A stretch of 64,000 nt of DNA from Flavobacterium anhuiense. Lineage in GTDB: Bacteria > Bacteroidota > Bacteroidia > Flavobacteriales > Flavobacteriaceae. A program made the translations under genes and the position numbers. Where the stretch lies: positions 186,001 to 250,000 of the forward strand of contig NZ_JUIV01000005.1 of the NCBI RefSeq assembly GCF_004151235.1, read 5' to 3'. Shown here piece after piece: positions 16,039 through 25,364 of this stretch. How positions within the stretch are numbered: the first letter of the stretch is position 1; every line of letters starts with the position of its first letter. The notes beneath the pieces were generated by a model. It made no database searches. It was given only the letters and a program-made list of their open reading frames with translations, and was not told where the DNA came from.

Positions 16039-17176
16039 ACAAAGAACCTTTTTTTCTCTGAAATTTTTTCACAAGCCAGTTTCTTACTGGTTCATCGTAT
16101 AATTTTAAGCATACAAAAGCCAATATTATACTTACAATCAATACTCCTATTCCTTCTAAATAGCCATTTTCCATGGTTACTTTATTATCTACAATCCATG
16201 CTGTAAACCAATAAATTAATGGATAGTGTGTAATGTAAATTGGATAAGAGATGTCTCCTAATAGTTTACAGATTTTTAATGAAAATTCATTTTTAATTTC
16301 TCCCCCTGCCCCGATTGCTACAATTAGAGGGAAAATAAAAATAATACAGATTGATTCGTATAAACCGTTTATCCAAAGGCTATTTTCATCTCCAAATCTT
16401 GGCAATGCCAAAACAATTGTTATTAGGATGCTACAAACCCAGAAAGCATTTTTTACATGGATTAATTTTCCTAAACGGCACAATAATACTCCAGCAAAAA
16501 ACGGATACAATAAACGGGTAAAACCAATATTCATTTGTCTCCAATTTAATGACCAGCCGCCGATTACATCTCCTTTTGGTCCAAAGACTGTATAATTAAT
16601 TAACAGTCCGGCAAATATCAATACAAAAACTGATAGCACTTTATTCGAAAATTTACGGAAGATTAAGGCGTACAAGATGTTTGCAATATATTCGAAAAAA
16701 AGTGACCATGCTGGACCATTTAAAGGATGCATTTCTCCCCAACCTCTAATTTCCATTGAAGGCGGAATTGGCAATAACGTAAAACCTATTACCATTGTCA
16801 GAATCACTTTCCAAACTTCCATTCCTGCAATCATAGGGAATAATGTATCTGAAGCTTGAAAATAGTAAAATATAGCACCAATGATCATTCCTAAAATTAC
16901 CATTGGCTGTAAACGGATTAAACGGCGTTTGTAAAACTCCCATTGCCCCATTTTCCCCCAGCGGTCATCGTACGCATAAGCCACTACAAATCCAGATAAA
17001 AGAAAAAAGAAATCAACGGCCAGATATCCGTGATTTATAATTTGAACAAATCTATTGCCACCAGCAAAAGCTTCAAAAATATGAAAAGCAACTACTAAAA
17101 TAGCGGCAACACCACGTAATCCGTCCAGAATTTCGTAGTGCTTTTTGGGTTTAATATCAACTGAAATTGAACTCAT
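16037..17176 (-). CDS. Acyltransferase family 3 (OafA-like) membrane protein
   Basis: A 379-residue multispanning membrane O-acyltransferase. Family features are 'YEILDGLRGVAAILVVAFHI' at residues 14-33 with the conserved His, 'GYLAVDFFFLLSGFVVAY' at about 50-67, the 'RRLIRLQP' segment, and about ten hydrophobic helices ending in a basic tail. Such proteins transfer acetyl or similar groups to sugars, lipids or glycans of the envelope. It lies on the same strand as the DUF1349 and GH3 genes, so a carbohydrate modification role is plausible but unproven. Confidence 0.9.
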   Translation of the reverse strand: MSSISVDIKPKKHYEILDGLRGVAAILVVAFHIFEAFAGGNRFVQIINHGYLAVDFFFLLSGFVVAYAYDDRWGKMGQWEFYKRRLIRLQPMVILGMIIGAIFYYFQASDTLFPMIAGMEVWKVILTMVIGFTLLPIPPSMEIRGWGEMHPLNGPAWSLFFEYIANILYALIFRKFSNKVLSVFVLIFAGLLINYTVFGPKGDVIGGWSLNWRQMNIGFTRLLYPFFAGVLLCRLGKLIHVKNAFWVCSILITIVLALPRFGDENSLWINGLYESICIIFIFPLIVAIGAGGEIKNEFSLKICKLLGDISYPIYITHYPLIYWFTAWIVDNKVTMENGYLEGIGVLIVSIILAFVCLKLYDEPVRNWLVKKFQRKKGSL

Positions 17177-17282
17177 TTATGTTTGGTTTAAGGTTAAGTT
17201 AGGTTTTTAATTGCAGATTTTAGATTTTCTACACTCTTAAAATTTGAAAATTAAGTTTGGAATTTTTAAATTGGAATTTAAT

Positions 17283-17930
17283 CTATTGGTGATTTTTAAG
17301 CCATTCTAATCTTCTTTGGTCTGGTAAATGTTTTACAGAGAAGTTTTCGAATTTTGCTTCAAAGCCTTTTCCATCTGGAGAAGCGGCCATTAAACCAACC
17401 ATAACTGGAGTGTTGTCTTGCAAAGGCGCATTTCTGGTTAGGATATAGTTTTTATCGTCAAAAGAATAAAATATTTCAACGGCATCTAATCTTCTTACCG
17501 CTTTAATCCAAATAAAAGGAGGCACTTTGTCTAAAGTCGTCACACTCCAATCACTTTTATCGTGTGTTACAACTGTGCTGACATTAAATTTTCCGTCAAC
17601 GAACTCTACTCCTGTTTTGATATAATTCTTTTCGTCAATACGAATCATTAATCCCATCTGATCAAAACGAGCAATATAATTTCCCGTCAATTTTACTTTC
17701 GCTTCAAACTCGCCTCCATAAGTTGCGTAATAAAAAGGCGCATCATCTACCGTAAAACCATAATGCGAAATTCTCCAATAATCGCTGTTTGCAGTAACAT
17801 TCATAATTAAAGCATTGTTTTTAATTTCCCATTTTTCAGGTTCATTAAACCATTGCATTTTATTCAGTGTCTGTGCTGAAATATTTTTCGCAAAAAATAA
17901 AGTCAATATTGCAATCGTAATTTTTTTCAT
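17283..17930 (-). CDS. Secreted DUF1349 (concanavalin-like) protein
   Basis: A 215-residue protein with signal peptide MKKITIAILTLFFAKNISA. The body is a beta-sandwich DUF1349 domain with 'MQWFNEPEKWEIKNNALIM', 'ANSDYWRISHYGF', 'LMIRIDEKNYIKTGVEF' and the conserved 'GLMAASPDGKGFEAKFENF' near the end. Members are laminarin/xylan-type lectin-like proteins or unassigned. It lies between the acyltransferase (106 bases) and GH3 (195 bases) on the same strand, consistent with glycan binding in the periplasm. Confidence 0.88.
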   Translation of the reverse strand: MKKITIAILTLFFAKNISAQTLNKMQWFNEPEKWEIKNNALIMNVTANSDYWRISHYGFTVDDAPFYYATYGGEFEAKVKLTGNYIARFDQMGLMIRIDEKNYIKTGVEFVDGKFNVSTVVTHDKSDWSVTTLDKVPPFIWIKAVRRLDAVEIFYSFDDKNYILTRNAPLQDNTPVMVGLMAASPDGKGFEAKFENFSVKHLPDQRRLEWLKNHQ

Positions 17931-18063
17931 GTTGTTTCTTTTTTTTACTATTAAGAAAATTGAGTCTGACTTAATGATTTTAATCTTAATGCTTAAATAT
18001 TAACAAAATAAAGCTTCTCTTTATGTTTCTTAATGTCTTAATAATGAATTTTTAACCAAAAGC

Positions 18064-18093
18064 AAAGCTGCAAATTTTTACACTTGCAGCTTT
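18064..18093 (-). terminator. Hairpin after GH3
   Basis: Perfect 10-bp stem aaagctgcaa / ttgcagcttt with a 10-base loop just beyond the GH3 stop. The T tract on the minus side is interrupted, so termination is likely but may be weak. Confidence 0.55.
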
Positions 18094-18125
18094 ACAAACC
18101 AACCAATTTTTAGAAATAAAAAAAC

Positions 18126-20342
18126 TTATTTAAGTGAAAAATTCACTTTAGATTTAATATCTGTCGAAGAAGCTCCAACAATCGCTTCAAAATCACCAGG
18201 TTCAGCAACCCAGTCATGTTTTTTATCATCAAAGAAACTTAGAGCCGATTTATCAACTGTAAACGTAACTGTTTTTTCTTCACCTGCTTTAAGAGCTACT
18301 TTTTCGAACCCTTTTAATTCTTTTACCGGACGAGGCAATGAAGATTTTAAATCAGAAATATACAATTGTACTACTTCAGAACCTTCTCTGCTTCCTGTAT
18401 TCTTTACGTTTACTGAGAATGTGATTTTATCTCCAGCATTTATTTGTTTTTTGTCTGCTGTAACTTTTCCATAAGCAAAAGTTGTATAGCTTAAACCGTG
18501 TCCAAAAGGAAATAAAGGTTTGATCTTGTTTTTGTCTGTCCAGCGGTATCCAACATAAATGCCTTCGTTGTATTTTACGTCATCACCACCTGGAAATTGG
18601 CCTAAAGCATGAGCTCCGTTATCAGATAATTTTACTGGAAAAGTGAAAGATAATTTTCCTGACGGATTCACATCTCCAACCAAAACATTCGCCAAAGCAT
18701 TTCCTGCCTCTGTTCCTAAAAACCATCCTTGAACAACTCCTGGAACTTCTTTAATCCAAGGCATTGCCACTGCATTTCCAGAAATATTTACAAAAACAAT
18801 ATTTTTATTTACTTTCGCTAATTCGCTTATTAATTTATCCTGACCATAAGACAAATTCAATTCTTTACGGTCGTGTCCTTCATCATCCTGATTTGGGCTT
18901 TTGTTCAATCCGCCAATAAAAAGAACAATATCAGCATCTTTAGCTACTTTTAAAGCTTCTGCAGTCAATTCAGCTTGAGGACGTTTCTCTTCTAAACTTA
19001 CTTTAGCTACAACGCCGTTGTAATTGCTTGTAGGGTCTCCAACATAACCTCTTGCATAAACGATTTCAGCTTGGTTTCCAATTCTTTTCTTTAAACCTTC
19101 AAGCGGAGTGATTTCGTATCTTGCTTTAAGTGAAGAACTTCCTCCTCCAACTGTCATCATTTTAATAGCATTTTCTCCAATTACAGCTATCTTTTTAGTT
19201 TTAGAAAGGTTGATTGGCAAAATATTGTTGTTGTTTTGCAATAAAACGATTCCTTCTTCAGCAATTTTGCGTCCTGCCAAAGCATGTTCTTCAGTTCCAA
19301 AAGATCCAAAAGGACGGTTTCTGTCCATTGTTGTCAAGAAAGATAAACGTAGAATGCGACGTACTTTTTCGTCTAATTCTTTAGTTCCCACCTCGCCTTT
19401 TTTAATCATTTCTGCGTATGGTTTTGCTAAATAATAATTGTCATAAGCATTGCTTGTTCCCCAAGAAAGACCGTTTGTCCATGAACCAAATTCCATATCC
19501 AAACCATTGTGGATTGCCTGTTTAGTATCGTTAACTCCTCCCCAATCTGAAACTACAACTCCTTTAAAGCCCCATTCTCCGCGAAGAATATCATTTAATA
19601 AATATTCGTTGTGGCAGCATTGCTGGCCTTTGTATTTGTTGTAAGATCCCATAATTGACCAAACATCACCTTCTTGAACGGCTGCTTTAAAAGCTGGAAG
19701 ATAAATTTCATATAATGCACGATCGTCAACAATTACGTTTACAGAGTTACGGTTTGTTTCCTGATTGTTTAAAGCAAAGTGTTTTACGCAAGCAGCAACA
19801 CCGTTTGACTGAACTCCTTTAATGTAAGGAACAACCATTTTTGCAGCTAAAAACGGATCTTCTCCCATATATTCGAAGTTACGTCCATTTAATGGGCTTC
19901 TATAAATGTTTACACCAGGTCCTAATAATACGTTTTTGTTACGGTAACGTGCTTCCTCTCCGATAGATTTACCATATAAAGAAGCCAATTCTTTGTTCCA
20001 AGTTGACGAAAGTGCTGTAAGCGCAGGGAAAGCAATACAAGAATCGTTTGTCCATCCTGCTTGATCCCATTCGTCCCATTTTACCTCTGTACGAATTCCG
20101 TGTGGTCCATCGGTCATCCAGTTTTCTGGAATTCCAAGACGTTTTACACCTGGAGAACTAAATTTAGACTGCGCATGAATCATAGCGATTTTCTCTTCGG
20201 TCGTCATTCGTTTAAGCGCGTCTTCTACACGCTCTTCAATCGGTTTTTTATCGTCTAGATAAACTGGAACTTTGTTCTGGGCATTCGCTCCCAAGGAACT
20301 TAGTAAAAGTAAAACAACAATTGTTTTAACGTTTTTTAACAT
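18126..20342 (-). CDS. Glycoside hydrolase family 3 beta-glucosidase-like enzyme
   Basis: A 738-residue periplasmic exo-glycosidase with signal peptide ending GANAQ. Domain 1 is a TIM barrel containing the substrate-binding 'CVKHFALNN' (Lys187-His188) and the nucleophile Asp266 in 'VVVSDWGGVND'. Domain 2 is an alpha/beta sandwich (about 370-600) with 'EEGIVLLQNNNNILP' and 'GHDRKELNLSYGQD'. A fibronectin-III-like domain (about 650-735, 'GREGSEVVQLYI') closes the protein. Overall like BglX. Likely substrates are beta-glucosides or xylosides. A membrane-bound DUF6377 regulator lies 205 bases upstream on the same strand. Confidence 0.93.
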   Translation of the reverse strand: MLKNVKTIVVLLLLSSLGANAQNKVPVYLDDKKPIEERVEDALKRMTTEEKIAMIHAQSKFSSPGVKRLGIPENWMTDGPHGIRTEVKWDEWDQAGWTNDSCIAFPALTALSSTWNKELASLYGKSIGEEARYRNKNVLLGPGVNIYRSPLNGRNFEYMGEDPFLAAKMVVPYIKGVQSNGVAACVKHFALNNQETNRNSVNVIVDDRALYEIYLPAFKAAVQEGDVWSIMGSYNKYKGQQCCHNEYLLNDILRGEWGFKGVVVSDWGGVNDTKQAIHNGLDMEFGSWTNGLSWGTSNAYDNYYLAKPYAEMIKKGEVGTKELDEKVRRILRLSFLTTMDRNRPFGSFGTEEHALAGRKIAEEGIVLLQNNNNILPINLSKTKKIAVIGENAIKMMTVGGGSSSLKARYEITPLEGLKKRIGNQAEIVYARGYVGDPTSNYNGVVAKVSLEEKRPQAELTAEALKVAKDADIVLFIGGLNKSPNQDDEGHDRKELNLSYGQDKLISELAKVNKNIVFVNISGNAVAMPWIKEVPGVVQGWFLGTEAGNALANVLVGDVNPSGKLSFTFPVKLSDNGAHALGQFPGGDDVKYNEGIYVGYRWTDKNKIKPLFPFGHGLSYTTFAYGKVTADKKQINAGDKITFSVNVKNTGSREGSEVVQLYISDLKSSLPRPVKELKGFEKVALKAGEEKTVTFTVDKSALSFFDDKKHDWVAEPGDFEAIVGASSTDIKSKVNFSLK

Positions 20343-20423
20343 AACAGTAATTATTAAAGCATTAGTTTATTAAGTGGGAAAAGTCTTCTTGAGAAAAAAC
20401 TTTTATCATATTGTAAAACTAAA

Positions 20424-20433
20424 ACGTTATCGT
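20424..20433. promoter_or_regulatory. Weak symmetric site acg-ttat-cgt upstream of GH3
   Basis: Short dyad 82 bases upstream of the GH3 start, in a gap otherwise lacking features. It is a possible operator with little support. Confidence 0.25.
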
Positions 20434-20547
20434 ACAAGTTACATTTTTAGGCAAAAAAAAGTAGTGAATTAAAAAATCAAAATACTGAATAACAGGTATT
20501 TAAATTTTAAAAAGGACAAAAAAAAGTAGTAGATTTAAAATATTTTT

Positions 20548-22194
20548 TTATGCTTTCAAAGCCATTGAGCCTATTTTCATGACCATTTCTTCGAAATCAT
20601 TTCGCGAAACTGCAGCCTTATTTCGAGCTCTTGTACGATAGTTGTAAATTGTGCTTAAAGAATAACGTAAAAATGCTGCTATTTTAACACTGTCCGTAAT
20701 TCCAAGTCTGATTAAAGCAAAAATTCGAAGTTCTGTATTTAGCAATTCATTTTGTTTGAGGACAATCTGTTCTTCTGGAATCAATAGAGCATTAAAATCT
20801 TTGACAAATGTTGGATATAAGTTTAAAAAGATAATATCGAAGTTTTTGTACAATTCTTCCAGCTCATTATCAACCAAAGTAGTTGATTTTAAAATTTTAT
20901 AGATTTCATCAAACTGTTTTGCAGTTGCTTTCTTGTTTAGAATAATGCGGTAATTTTCTAGCTTATTGATGTAAGTTGAGCAAAGATTGAAGAAATGTGC
21001 AATATATTCTTCTTTAACCAAATTAGATTCAGACAATTGCAAGTTACTTTCCTGCAGCTGGCTGTTGGTTTCGGTGATATCTTTATTCAATTCCGCTAGT
21101 TTCTGACTGGTTTCGTAGAGTTCTGTTTTAATTCTCGAAACCTTTTTCATCTGTATATACACATAAATAACCGCAACGATCAAAAACAAAGAAAGCAGAC
21201 TAATGCAAAGCAGATAAATCTGTAATTCGCTTTTTCGCTGTGCTTCACGCTCTAAATATACTGTGTTGATAATCGAATATACTTCTGACATCAGCAAAGT
21301 TCTAAACTGAACATTGCAATATAGCGCATCTTCAATAGCCGATTGGGTGAGTTTATATGCCATATCAACATCGCCAATTTCGTAAAAAACCAAAGCGAGT
21401 TCCTGCAATGAAGCATTGTCTTTATTGGCATTTTTAATATCCGAAGTCGCAGAAAGCGCGTAGTATCTTTTTCTGGCTTCTAAATCATGTGTAGCTTCTC
21501 CTATTTTTCCTAGCAGATAGGTAATCATAGCATATTGCGGATTTTCCTCTTTCGTTTTATTCAATAAAACCAATAACTGCTTTTTGGGATCATTGTATTT
21601 TTTATGAATAAAAATATCTTGCTGAATTCTATTTATTTGATATTCTAAGGTATTCGAGTTGAGAACACTTAATAATGAATCTCGATATTTGCCAATCTGT
21701 TTTCTATATTCGGGGCTATAACTATTAGCCGCATAATGCTCGAAAAATTCGCGATATGAAATGTAATAATTAGGAACCAATGAAAGTGCCAAGTTCTTTT
21801 TGTTGATACTTTTCAGAATGGCTTCAGATTCACGGTATTTTCCAGAAGAAGAATAAAGCGTCACCAATTGTAACTGAGCTAAATCGTAGAGCTCTTTATC
21901 CTGAAGTTCTTCTGCGATTTTGAGATTCTTTTTTACGTACTGAATAGCCGAATCAGAATTTAGTTTCTGGTATTCTAAATACAGTGTTTTATTATAATTG
22001 TATTCCTGCTCTTTAGTAAGATTATCTGATTTAATTTTCTTGAAATTCAGAATTCGTTCTTCTTTAATCTTTACGTAATGCTGTTTATTTTTGATTGCTT
22101 CGTTTAATTCTTTTAAAATAGCATCTGTGCTCTCTGATGCAAAAAGAGGAAAGCTGATAAGAACTATAAAAAGGGACAGAAATAGATTTTTCAA
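20548..22194 (-). CDS. DUF6377 membrane-anchored TPR/HTH regulator
   Basis: About 548 residues if it starts at TTG 22194 (LKNLFLSLFIVLISFPLFA, a good signal peptide). An ATG at 22245 would add 17 residues but lies upstream of a TATATTTG -7 element at 22221-22228, so the TTG is preferred. A periplasmic TPR-like helical region (about 30-310) is followed by a TM segment 'LYLLCISLLSLFLIVAVIYV'-like near residue 325, a coiled coil ('ELYETSQKLAELNKDITETN'), and a C-terminal LuxR-like HTH 'IRLGITDSVKIAAFLRYSLS' with 'YNYRTRARNKA'. The layout is that of one-component, SusR-like trans-membrane regulators. GH3 is the likely target. Confidence 0.82.
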   Translation of the reverse strand: MKNLFLSLFIVLISFPLFASESTDAILKELNEAIKNKQHYVKIKEERILNFKKIKSDNLTKEQEYNYNKTLYLEYQKLNSDSAIQYVKKNLKIAEELQDKELYDLAQLQLVTLYSSSGKYRESEAILKSINKKNLALSLVPNYYISYREFFEHYAANSYSPEYRKQIGKYRDSLLSVLNSNTLEYQINRIQQDIFIHKKYNDPKKQLLVLLNKTKEENPQYAMITYLLGKIGEATHDLEARKRYYALSATSDIKNANKDNASLQELALVFYEIGDVDMAYKLTQSAIEDALYCNVQFRTLLMSEVYSIINTVYLEREAQRKSELQIYLLCISLLSLFLIVAVIYVYIQMKKVSRIKTELYETSQKLAELNKDITETNSQLQESNLQLSESNLVKEEYIAHFFNLCSTYINKLENYRIILNKKATAKQFDEIYKILKSTTLVDNELEELYKNFDIIFLNLYPTFVKDFNALLIPEEQIVLKQNELLNTELRIFALIRLGITDSVKIAAFLRYSLSTIYNYRTRARNKAAVSRNDFEEMVMKIGSMALKA

Positions 22195-22220
22195 ACTAAC
22201 AAAAAAATTAATAAGATGTA

Positions 22221-22228
22221 CAAATATA
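22221..22228 (-). promoter_or_regulatory. -7 element TATATTTG of the DUF6377 gene
   Basis: A perfect TAnnTTTG match on the minus strand, 27 bases upstream of the TTG start and inside the reading frame upstream extension. TTG boxes occur 14 and 25 bases upstream, outside the usual 17-23 range. Confidence 0.5.
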
Positions 22229-22269
22229 ATAAAGTGCAAATTCAATAATATTACAAGTATCCTTTTTTA

Positions 22270-22277
22270 TAATTTTG
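22270..22277 (+). promoter_or_regulatory. -7 element TAATTTTG of the CHMI-like gene
   Basis: Matches TAnnTTTG 32 bases before the ATG. No clear -33 TTG. Confidence 0.4.
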
Positions 22278-22309
22278 TTACAGCAAACCTTATCTAAAAC
22301 TTAAAAATT

Positions 22310-22654
22310 ATGCCACACTTTATAATTGACTGCTCAGAAAATGTATTACGCAGAAGACCTGCAGATGAGATAATGCAAGAGGTTTTTGATGCTGCTTTAT
22401 CGACGAATCTCTTTATCGCTTCTGAAATCAAAGTACGCATTAATCCCTTTACTTATTATAACAACGGAAATACCTTAGATGATTTTATTCATGTTTTCAG
22501 TTACATCATGGAAGGAAGAAATGACGACCAAAAAGGTAATTTATCTAAAGTTATTGTTTCAAAATTAAATACGCTATTTCCTGAAGTTCCCGTAATCTCT
22601 ATTAATGTAATGGAATTCGAAAAGTCCAATTATTTCAATAAAACGATGGTATAA
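22310..22654 (+). CDS. 5-carboxymethyl-2-hydroxymuconate delta-isomerase-like protein
   Basis: A 114-residue tautomerase-superfamily protein. It starts MPHFIIDCSENV, so Pro1 of the mature protein is the expected catalytic base, as in CHMI of homoprotocatechuate degradation. The rest, 'ASEIKVRINPFTYY' and 'DDQKGNLSKVIVSKLNTLFP', follows the CHMI pattern. No other aromatic meta-cleavage gene is present in the window, so its role may be a different keto-enol tautomerisation. It stands alone with a terminator hairpin downstream. Confidence 0.85.
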   Translation: MPHFIIDCSENVLRRRPADEIMQEVFDAALSTNLFIASEIKVRINPFTYYNNGNTLDDFIHVFSYIMEGRNDDQKGNLSKVIVSKLNTLFPEVPVISINVMEFEKSNYFNKTMV

Positions 22655-22706
22655 ACATATTTAAAACATAAATATACTTATATCATTAAATAATGTTTCA
22701 TAAAAA

Positions 22707-22741
22707 AACTTTGTCAAAGTCTAAAACTTTGACAAAGTTGT
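22707..22741. terminator. Bidirectional terminator between CHMI-like and acyl-CoA dehydrogenase genes
   Basis: 14-bp perfect stem aactttgtcaaagt / actttgacaaagtt, loop ctaaa, in the gap between convergent genes. Confidence 0.8.
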
Positions 22742-22775
22742 TTCAATTCTTATATCACTTATATGGTAAAAAAAA

Positions 22776-25034
22776 TTAGACCGCAATTGGCGCCGCTAAA
22801 CAGCTTTCAGGAATATTAAAAGCATTTACTAAAGCCACAGCATCTGGGCGAATATCCCAGCAAAGCTGATTGACCATTTTACGGACTGCTTTAGTCTTAA
22901 CCGCTTCCATATAACCGTCTTCCAAATACCAAGCTTTATTTTTTTCGATTGTTGAAAGTGCGTACAACTGATTCAGTTTAGTTAAAATTGCTTTTGATGA
23001 TTCATCTTCGACCGCTTTTATTGCAATCTGAAATTGTTCTAAAACTATTCTCTCTAAATACGCCTGCGCTACATCAATCATTTGATGCTGAACGACATTA
23101 AATGCATCGTAAGGTTCTAATCCTCCATCAATTAATTTCTTGATGCGTCGCGCTGCCGAAGCCAAAATTGTTTTTTCTCTGTGAACAAATGCCTGAAGAT
23201 GAAATTCTCCATCTAATAAATGCTCATCGTCTGTTCTACGAGTTGCGATTGGATTTTTCTCTGCTATAGCCGTTTTTGCATTTTCGTACACATAATTAAT
23301 GATTCCAAGCGAACCCATTTCTCCAAACGCCTTTCTGAATTCTGCCAAACGGTTTTTCGCAACCAACTGCATCAAAACTGTATTATCGCCTTCAAAAGTG
23401 GTATAGATTTCCGTATCATTTTTAAGTGCATCGATTCGATTTTCAGACAAATAACCTTTTCCTCCACAAGCTTCTCTGCATTCCTGCAAAATATCTCTGG
23501 TGCTCCAAGTAGAATATGATTTCATTCCTGCAGCTAGTGCTTCAATTTCTTGCATTTCGGCTTCGGTTCTATTTAAAAATCTGTTGGTTAAATACTGGAG
23601 CGCAAAATGAACCGCATAAGTTTTCGCTAAATGTGGTAATAATCTGCGCTGATGCATTCTATAATTCAAAATAGGCACTTCAGAACCGCCTTCTGGTCCA
23701 AATTGTCTTCTTTGATCGCTGTAGCGAATGGCAATTGTCAATCCAGATTTTGCTGCCGCTAAAGCCGAACGCGGAATCCCTATTCTTCCACCAACCAAAG
23801 TTCCCAACATGGTAAAAAATCTACGGTTATCACTTGGAATCGGACTTTCGAATTCTCCTTTATCATTCACAGAAGCAAAACGATCTAACATATTTTCTTT
23901 CGGAATTATAACATTATCGAAACTAATCGTTCCGTTGTCTACACCGTTTAATCCCATTTTATGGCCGCAATCGCCGATTGTTACACCGTTTACAACATTA
24001 CCATTTGGATCGCGTAACGGAACCACAAAGGCATTTACACCATAATCATGATCGTCAATAATTAATTTGGCAAAAACAGTCGCCATTTGTCCGTGAACAG
24101 CAGCATTTCCAATATATTCTTTTTGGGCGTTTTTGTTTGGCGTATGAATAGTGAAAGTCTGATTGCTATGATTGTATGTTGCTGTGGTTTCCAGACCTTT
24201 TACGTTCGATCCGTGATGTGTTTCGGTCATAGCAAAACAGCCAGGAAGTTTCAACGAACCAATGTCTTTTAGATATTTAGCATAATGTTTTTCGGTTCCT
24301 AGAGATTGAACGCTCATTCCCCAAAGCCCAAATTGGACACCAAATTTAATTACCAGACTTAAATCGTGATAGCTCAGCGTTTCCATAATGGCAAAATAAT
24401 CTTCGATATTTCCTCCTCCACCGTATTCTTTTGGATAAGCCATGCTTCCTAAATTTTCATCAGCTAGAATCTTGCACCATTTATAGACAGTCTGTCTGAA
24501 AACATTGATATCGGTAGAAGTTTCATAAGCAAATTCGGGTCTCGAAATCACTGCTTTTACTCTTTTTATTATTGCTGCTTCCTTTCCATCTAAAATTTTT
24601 GTGATTTTCTGAATGTCAAAACTGACATTAGTTTGAGAATTGGCTGTAAAAGAACCTGCTTTTGTCTTGAAATTTTGCAATGCTTCTTCGCCCAAAATTC
24701 CTAAATCATTCTCTAGTTTTTTGAAATCAGATTCGATTGGCGTTAAATCTAAATCGGTTCCTGAAAGTGCTTTTGCAATATCAAAAATCGATTTGATTGA
24801 AGAAGTATCTTGAATACTTTTTTCGATATCCAATTTCCATTGTGTGAGTTCATTTCGCGAAGGCGGATTTGAAATATCGGCTTTAGAAAGCAAATATTCT
24901 TTTTCTTCTTGAGATAATACATTAAGGGAATTTATAAATTCTTTTAAAGTTGTAAATTCTTTTTGTGTCAGTAAATCATCTGACCACACTAAATAAAATA
25001 ATGGAGTAAAGGCTTGAAGTTTGGCAGCTTTCAT
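22776..25034 (-). CDS. Acyl-CoA dehydrogenase/oxidase-like flavoprotein
   Basis: A 752-residue protein from the ATG at 25034 (MKAAKLQAFTPLFY); a 13-residue upstream extension is not needed. Residues about 180-580 form the acyl-CoA dehydrogenase fold, with 'MTETHHGSNVKGLETTATY' and 'GHKMGLNGVDNGTISFDNVI', then 'ACGGKGYLSENRI' and 'YTTFEGDNTVLMQ'. The TE-HGSNV/ETTATY wording is that of peroxisomal acyl-CoA oxidases rather than short mitochondrial-type dehydrogenases. An N-terminal helical extension (about 1-130) and C-terminal helical domain complete it. It likely acts in fatty-acid beta-oxidation; acceptor O2 versus ETF is undetermined. Single gene. Confidence 0.9.
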   Translation of the reverse strand: MKAAKLQAFTPLFYLVWSDDLLTQKEFTTLKEFINSLNVLSQEEKEYLLSKADISNPPSRNELTQWKLDIEKSIQDTSSIKSIFDIAKALSGTDLDLTPIESDFKKLENDLGILGEEALQNFKTKAGSFTANSQTNVSFDIQKITKILDGKEAAIIKRVKAVISRPEFAYETSTDINVFRQTVYKWCKILADENLGSMAYPKEYGGGGNIEDYFAIMETLSYHDLSLVIKFGVQFGLWGMSVQSLGTEKHYAKYLKDIGSLKLPGCFAMTETHHGSNVKGLETTATYNHSNQTFTIHTPNKNAQKEYIGNAAVHGQMATVFAKLIIDDHDYGVNAFVVPLRDPNGNVVNGVTIGDCGHKMGLNGVDNGTISFDNVIIPKENMLDRFASVNDKGEFESPIPSDNRRFFTMLGTLVGGRIGIPRSALAAAKSGLTIAIRYSDQRRQFGPEGGSEVPILNYRMHQRRLLPHLAKTYAVHFALQYLTNRFLNRTEAEMQEIEALAAGMKSYSTWSTRDILQECREACGGKGYLSENRIDALKNDTEIYTTFEGDNTVLMQLVAKNRLAEFRKAFGEMGSLGIINYVYENAKTAIAEKNPIATRRTDDEHLLDGEFHLQAFVHREKTILASAARRIKKLIDGGLEPYDAFNVVQHQMIDVAQAYLERIVLEQFQIAIKAVEDESSKAILTKLNQLYALSTIEKNKAWYLEDGYMEAVKTKAVRKMVNQLCWDIRPDAVALVNAFNIPESCLAAPIAV

Positions 25035-25065
25035 AATATTAAGATTCGGTTTGTAATAGTTTTTT

Positions 25066-25240
25066 TTTTCCACAGATTACACAGATTAGAAAGGATTTTT
25101 TGTTTGCCACGAATTACACGAATTTGCACAAATTTTATTCTCAATTCTATAACAAATTAATTCGTGGTAATTCTTGTAATTCGTGGCAAAAATTTTTAGT
25201 CCAAAGATTATAATCTTTTTAATCCTTTAAATCAGTGGCT
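25066..25240. repeat. Nested inverted repeat, ccacagatta/gccacgaatta family, copy 1
   Basis: Inner arms gccacgaattacacgaatt (25106-25124) and its complement with one mismatch (25169-25187). Outer arms ccacagattacacagatt (from 25070) and the imperfect complement ending cagtgg (25238). The same architecture recurs at 53611-53756 and partly at 42750-42792. The 330-base gap 25035-25364 holds only this element and the following terminator. Confidence 0.85.
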
Positions 25241-25263
25241 AAATAATTTTTCTGTTTAGAACA

Positions 25264-25300
25264 TAAAAAAACAGGAATGAAATATACTCATTCCTGTTTA
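25264..25300 (-). terminator. Terminator of the EamA transporter gene
   Basis: Stem aacaggaatga / tcattcctgtt with a 7-base loop and a minus-strand T7 tail. Confidence 0.85.
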
Positions 25301-25364
25301 AACATCCTGTTAAGATTCTGACAATTTTCGATTTTAAACCAATAAAAAATATGAAAACTAAGAA

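Noticed and set aside
22195..22245. Extra 17 N-terminal residues of the DUF6377 protein
   Set aside because: The -7 element lies inside this segment; the TTG start gives a cleaner signal peptide.
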